Of a stretch of DNA of 64,000 nt, positions 58,650 through 64,000 are shown one piece after another. Numbering within the stretch: position 1 is the stretch's first letter; the number at the start of each line of letters is the position of its first letter. The stretch is from Absidia repens (taxonomy: Eukaryota; Mucoromycota; Mucoromycetes; Mucorales; Cunninghamellaceae), in assembly GCA_002105175.1 (NCBI GenBank), contig MCGE01000005.1:62001-126000 (forward strand), given 5' to 3'. The position numbers were made by a program, and so were the translations under genes. Below the pieces are notes generated by a model, which was not told the origin of the DNA, made no database searches, and was given only the letters and a program-made list of their open reading frames with translations.

Positions 58650-59269
58650 GTATCAACCCTGGATCATTATAGAAACGTTAAAGATATGTTATGAACCATT
58701 TTTTGTTTACAATGGACATGCTTTTGCCCATGCTGACCATATAATATTTAAAAAAAAAAATTAACGAGGGCGAGATTAGAGGTTGCCGATACGTACGTTG
58801 GAGGTACCTTTAATTCATCTTTATATCATTGAAAATATTTTATGATGCATACGTTGCAAACTATTAGAGGCATATAAATATACTTTTTATCTAGAGTAAC
58901 CATAACGTAAAGTAAACTAAGAGAGTAAATAAGTCTACCAAGAATAGCAAACTATTCAACATAAAAAGGGAGTAAGAAAAAAAAAAACGACATGAGTTAA
59001 TTATTCTACCGATTGCTGTCATGAGAAGAGAGAACTACGATGCTACCTTTGTTGAACGGTGAATGCTGCTGCAAATAGGCGAGGATCACCATGCCTCCAC
59101 TTTTGAATGTTGGAGTTTATTTAATGAGAAGAGAAGCATCATATTGATAGTATCCCATGGCTGTAAAGAAATGGGAAGTGTGTGCCTTTTTTTGTATCCA
59201 TTATGATCATTCCTATTTGACCAGTTCACTCTTATTGGCCAAAAATAAACTCAATGATTTTTTTAATTG
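58261..59269. other. Gene-free spacer
   Basis: Poly(A) at 58298-58316 and poly(T) at 58619-58645 (about 27 nt). No supported gene. Confidence 0.4.
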
Positions 59270-59720
59270 TCCGCCTGATTTTTATATGCTCACTCTTTTT
59301 CTGTTTCTCTAGTTTTTTTTTTTTTTTTTTTCACCAATGTAACTTTGTTGAGATTATGCTGGACTTGGATTAGTGTTGCTAGTTTAGAAGGGTTTTCAGG
59401 TCAGGGCTTACAACATGCATGGGGAAACCCTTTCATTTTAGATTCCGGATTTAAAACCACTGTTAGTTGACTATTTCGAGCCTTGAATAGCTTAGGGTCA
59501 ATATTTTGTATCTACAACTTCTACAACGGAATAAAATATTTCTTTCTTTACTTGCTTCAATAAAAATTGTCCTATTAGCCTCTATGATCTCTTGTACAAG
59601 AGATTCCTTCACACCATCGCCCATTTAGATTAGTGTTGAATGTTGTTGTGCTTCAATAAAAAAAATTATCCATATAGCCTTTCATATGCTTTTGTATAGT
59701 ATATTATATCTCATTAGATT
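59270..59720 (+). repeat. Dispersed repeat family R1, copy 12 with duplicated tail
   Basis: Forward copy: GTCCGCCTGATTTTTATATG head, poly(T), GGATTAGTGTTGCTAG, GAAGGGTTTTCAGGTCAGGG, TGCATGGGGAAACCCTTTCA, AATAAAATATTTCTTTC, TGCTTCAATAAAAATTGTCC. A second tail-like unit (TTAGATTAGTGTTGAATGTT, TGTGCTTCAATAAAAAAAAT, TATAGCCTTTCATATGC) follows directly. Confidence 0.82.
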
Positions 59721-59837
59721 ATAGTCGATCGTTCTTCAGAACTCTCTCATTATACTCGTTATTGTAATGTGCATTTGGTTCAGTATTTACCAATACGCAT
59801 CAAATAAAATATGTTCCTCTTTATAAAAATTATCCTC

Positions 59838-60290
59838 TGACCCAATAGATTGCAAACAAAATTATCATTGTGTTCCTTTTGTGTATGTCCACTCATGCAT
59901 CCACTTTCTAACACTACTTTCCTCCAGAATACCAGCAACTGATCGACAATCGTACGTGACTTGGTATCAAATTTGGTCTTATTTCCTGATCAACCAATTA
60001 TGTTAACAAACCTAGACTGTGCCGCAGGTGTGTCTGTCGTGATACAGTACTGTACTGTGGAGCATGGAATTTGCTTTCTAGTTAGCACGCTGCCATAATT
60101 AAAACGCAGTTTTTTTTTACTAGTTGTTCTACCATAACACTAATGCGCTGAAACAGTCGTTAGTCACTCTCCTCCCCAAGCAACTGATTATTAAATTATA
60201 TGAAAGATGACAATATTTTTGTTCTACCATTCATATCAATCAGAGAAGACTGTGCCGCCACTGTAGCCTTTAGACTGAATATAGTCAATA
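59838..60290 (+). repeat. Dispersed repeat family R2, copy 2
   Basis: Diverged partner of 26738-27150: TCTGACCC, CCAGCAACTG, TATCAAATTTGGTC, AACCTAGACTGTGCCG, TACTGTGGAGCATGG, CATTCATATCAATCAG in the same order. It follows the R1 copy immediately and may be part of the same larger element. Confidence 0.55.
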
Positions 60291-61362
60291 TATCCGACTC
60301 GTTTTTTTTTTTTTTTTTGAAGGTGGTAAAAACAGGAAGTACAAGCTGAAGTCAGCTGAAACCCAACAGATCGTGCAAAATGGCAGGAGTGTATAATTCT
60401 ACCAAAAATAGCACTTCAACGCTCCCTCCCTCCCTGATAGCAGGTAGACCATTTTTTTGGGATTGTGAAAATCAGGTGCATCCAAGCACAAAATCTATTT
60501 AAAATTGAGAGTGAAAAGTTGGAGCGTTATGAACTGCACATCATAGTGATATGAAAAAAGAAAAAGGAACGAAACTGGTAGAAAATTAATATAATATATT
60601 TTTTTTTCAAAACAATAAGGAAAAAAAGAACCGCCAAATTCATGATATTCTCTCGACATTTGCCAGCAAAGCGAAAAAATAAAGGTCATGCGAGAAATTT
60701 CGGTTGAATATTTATGAGTGGATGATGACAATCTCGCATTTGGGCCTTGTGCAACAAAAATATAAAAATATGAAAAATGTGACTCCGCTTTTTTTTTTTT
60801 TTTGTTTGTTTGATTATTCTCTTTTCTCTGTACAAGTTGATTACTTGGTATCATTATCATATTGTAAGGAAAAAAGTTTTTTTTTCGGATCTTATTTTGT
60901 TGACCCTTTAGTATGTCTTACGGTTTTAATTACCCCTTTTGCCTTAACACCACTATTTTACTTTCCCAACATTTACCTTATTTTAACGGTGTTTGCAGAA
61001 TCGTACATTTTCAATCCCTTTTTTTTTTTTTGCCTTTACTCTTTTGTACACGCCTCATTAGATACTATCCCTTATATACCTATAGTAATCACCTTTTTCT
61101 TTTGTCGTTTTTTCATAAATGCTTCTACGGGGTCAACAGTCCTTCCACATATTTAGCGCGTGGTTTAGAATGCATACTCACTCTCTTACCACTTTTTATA
61201 CATAATATAGATTGATCCAACGAATACCATATAGTTTCCTCAACACCAGCTTTGTTAAATTTTGATCTAAACTCAGAAACCGATCTTCTTGTACGACGAC
61301 GAAGCCAACTGATTCTCATTTGCTGCATATATGTTGTGAATCAACAAACATTATACAACACA
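60291..61362. other. Spacer upstream of the Eaf1/Vid21 gene
   Basis: AT-rich with poly(T) runs (60302, 60790, 61020). The frames that span it are poly(Phe)-type translations of T runs and are not taken as genes. Confidence 0.4.
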
Positions 61363-64000
61363 ATGTCCATGGATACTCCTATGAATACAACTCCAGAATC
61401 TGTACAGCCTAGCCATACTCATCTTTCAAAGGTAAGGCAAAGGAAGAACCTGAAATAATTTGATTTATTAAATTCACTATACTCCATATGATATTCCCAT
61501 TACATGTATGTAGGAAAATCGACTCCTGGTTATAGAAACGAAACATGATGAAATCAGGTAAGCAGATAGGGGTTTGAGTATTCACTTATGCCTTTTCTAC
61601 TTACACTTATTTTTTTTTTTTGTTACTATAGAACAATCTTATCAAGACGACAAGACCTTCTTCGCGAACTTTTTGTATTGGCTGGAATGCAATTAGAAGA
61701 TAAAAATGATGAAAGTGACAACGGCAACAACAACAACAGTAACAACAATGACAACGACGACGAACACAGATGGACGGCGTTTTGGACATGCACTGACCTT
61801 ACAGAATTGGATGAGAGCAAACTCAAAATATTTTTGGAACAACATAAACTCGAGTAAGCAAAAGATAAAAAAAAAAAAAAAAAAGATCAATATGAAACGT
61901 CATTTTGATTTCTTTTTTCCTTCTTCTTGTGAATATAGTCGTGATTATGCTGATGATGAAGAAACATTCTTGGAAGGTTTGCCAGCTAGTCGGTCTTTGG
62001 AAACGAAAGTCATGGAAAAGAAATTAGCAAGACGTATGCTTCCTCCTCCCGCACGCATGGTGACGCGTGGCGTTAGTGGTGCTGTTAGACCCAAGAGTCT
62101 CGATGAAATTTTGTCAAGACTTGATGTAAGTTGAAATGCGAATTATACTGGATGAAGGATGGTACTGATTGTCTATTATTTTATGTGAATCAGCAAAAGG
62201 ATGCAGGAGCATTAACTTGCAAGGAGGCCAAATCCGGCCAATCGTCATCGGTACTTGTACATTCACCAAAATCGAAACGACCTCAGCGTATACGTATTAC
62301 TCAACCTCGATCTGATTGGAAAATTGGACAGCCTCAAACATATAATGGTGTCAAGGTTGGAGGCATTGGACGGGATCGATTACATGAATTCGATTTATTT
62401 GCTTGGCAACTCAGGACGAAAACGCTACCTCTTTACAAGGCTCTTCAAACTGCTAACAAGACACTCACTACTCAAGATTGGAAGGTACATAATATAGTAT
62501 ATATTATAAAGAGTGGGATGGGACAGAAAGCTTATTGTGATCCATTTTATTGTATGTGTTGTGTAGATTGCAAACGATGAATTGAAAGCGGTCAAAAATA
62601 TTCAAAAGATTGAAGATCTCAAGATGAAAAATATGTGGGGGTTCCGTCAATTGAAGCGACATCGCTCATCACCTCGCTCTAAAACTCACTGGGATTCGCT
62701 CTTGGATGAAATGGTAAGAAATGATAAAAGCCGGTCTTTAGGACATAGTGAGTCATATTCATCGCACCTTCGACTTTTAATAGAAATGGATGCATACTGA
62801 TTTTAAGGAAGAACGAAAATGGAAAAAAGCTATGGCATATATTGTGTCCCGTGCTGTGATGGAGTGGCATTGGACTGATGACAAAAGCTCAGTTTGCGTG
62901 AAGGTAAGATGAGTGAAATGTTATTGGCGTCTCACTTTGAAAGATGAATAGCTAAGCTAATATTTTTGATTTAGGCCAAGATGCCTAGTACATCAAATTC
63001 ACATACCGATACTGGCCGGACGACAACAATGGAGATTGACGATGAAATATGCAAGGCATCAGAAGAAGCTGAAAAGGATGACACCATCAAGACTGAAGAC
63101 ATAGATGTGCCACCAAAAGAATCAACGCTCCAAAATACAAGCAAAACGTCACCATCTTCACCACCATCTCCTCATTATCCTTTGTCTTTGGAAGAGACCG
63201 ATTCTGGAGAATTTGCGACACCAAGTTTACCTGCTTCTCTTGTTGAAGAATATCGTACTTTAGTTCGTGATTTGAATCCTGATATGCCCTTGGTCACTTT
63301 ACCTGTCAAAGACTTTGGCGACTTCGATGCTCATGCACTCTTCCCTGATTTGCTCCTCTATGCGCCACCGAATCCAGATTATGATGATCCTTACTTCGAC
63401 GAAGTGGAATATAGCCGTGTTGTCCCTATTTCTGCTTTAATGACTAGAAAAATTAAGCTGGTATCAAAATCACACCCCAACCTACGCAAGCGCACTCTGG
63501 ATGATGAATCTCCTGTCTCACCTTATTCCCAGAAGGCCAAGAAGATCAAGTCGTTACCTCAACACACTCGATACGATCCAACTCCATTGATATCACGTAA
63601 GTTCTGATGTCCTCCCTACCCTTAGTTGCGTAAAAGTAAAATGCTAACCTCCTCCTCTCCTCTTCTTTTAGCATTATTTGCACCTAAAAAAATTAAGGAA
63701 GCGCCTGCGATTCAGCCATCTGTTCCAACTACAACACATACTCAACCCGCAAATACATGGTCTGAAGATGACGATGTGTGTTTGATCAAACTTATACTCC
63801 AATATTCTTTCAATTGGGACCTTATATGTGATACTTTGAATGCTGATCGGTTGGCCATTTCTGGATTGCGGCGGACTCCTTGGGAATGTCATGAACGATG
63901 GAGACAAAACAACCTTACTTCTTTGACAGGGCAGGTTAACTCGAGTAAGTTGAAAAAATGGAAATGGATTAGAAGAGGTGGAAGAGCTATACTATCGCGG
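61363..64000 (+). CDS. EAF1: NuA4 complex scaffold Eaf1/Vid21 (HSA and SANT domains), 3' part outside the window
   Basis: Exons 61363-61431, 61514-61557, 61632-61853, 61939-62125, 62194-62484, 62567-62713, 62784-62903, 62975-63596, then 63672 to at least 63944. Eaf1 is the platform subunit of the NuA4 histone H4 acetyltransferase. The HSA domain spans HWDSLLDEMKWMHTDFKEER and KWKKAMAYIVSRAVMEWHW (exons 6-7). After an acidic linker and SLEETDSGEF/LFPDLLLYAPPN, a SANT/Myb repeat follows: WSEDDDVCLIKLILQYSFNW, DLICDTLNADR, RRTPWECHERWRQNN. At 63945 a GTAAGT could start an intron, but the frame also stays open to the last base, so the end inside the window is unsettled. The N-terminal exon (MSMDTPMN) is the best start seen. 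Confidence 0.88.

Noticed and set aside
60704..61156. 150-codon Phe-rich frame before the Eaf1 gene
   Set aside because: Made of translated T runs; no start context or homology.

Overview
The window is nuclear DNA of a filamentous fungus. The genes carry many short GT-AG introns (mostly 50 to 110 nt), the DNA is AT-rich with long poly(A)/poly(T) tracts, and the gene set is typical of fungi. A DOCK-family exchange factor with an SH3 domain, a NDUFB3-type complex I subunit, a Crz1-like zinc finger and the repeat-rich spacers fit an early-diverging lineage. Mucoromycota (a Mucorales-like mould) is my best guess; that is inference, not proof. All multi-exon models were joined by hand: every complete one keeps frame across all junctions and has a total length divisible by three.

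Layout. 0.8-9.9 kb: tRNA-Pro(AGG), a 12-exon Atg26-type sterol glucosyltransferase, a peroxisomal-type carnitine acetyltransferase, then a decayed coding stretch. 10-18.7 kb: a repeat copy, a bHLH-zipper factor, a broken and internally deleted EF-1alpha pseudogene, a Zucchini/PLD6-like single-HKD protein, an RBM18-like RRM protein, and head-to-head with it a Mgr2/ROMO1 protein. 18.7-28.4 kb: a gene-free accessory block built of repeats. It holds a hAT-like 925-bp element carrying a 73-bp tandem array with a perfect 16-bp palindrome, a TA-flanked 959-bp inverted-repeat element with another repeat nested inside, a poly(A)-tailed insertion between direct repeats, a duplicated 210-bp block ending in a GC-rich hairpin, and several copies of a dispersed repeat (called R1 here).

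28.5-39.1 kb: a 2900-residue DOCK-type GEF and NDUFB3. 39.1-46.6 kb: a gene-poor stretch with R1 copies, a small secreted protein and a CAP/PR-1 secreted protein. 46.6-49.9 kb: a Crz1-like C2H2 factor and a putatively N-myristoylated, polyglutamine-bearing methyltransferase. 50-54.3 kb: spacer with two R1 copies. 54.3-57.4 kb: eIF1A and bystin/Enp1 in tandem. 57.4-61.3 kb: spacer with R1 and R2 repeats. 61.4-64 kb: the 5' part of an Eaf1/Vid21-type NuA4 subunit with HSA and SANT domains, running off the window.

The genes are mostly unrelated housekeeping functions (lipid metabolism, mitochondria, translation and ribosome assembly, chromatin, signalling), so no operon-like or pathway cluster is claimed. 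The unusual content is in the mobile and repeat sequences and in several odd gene architectures.
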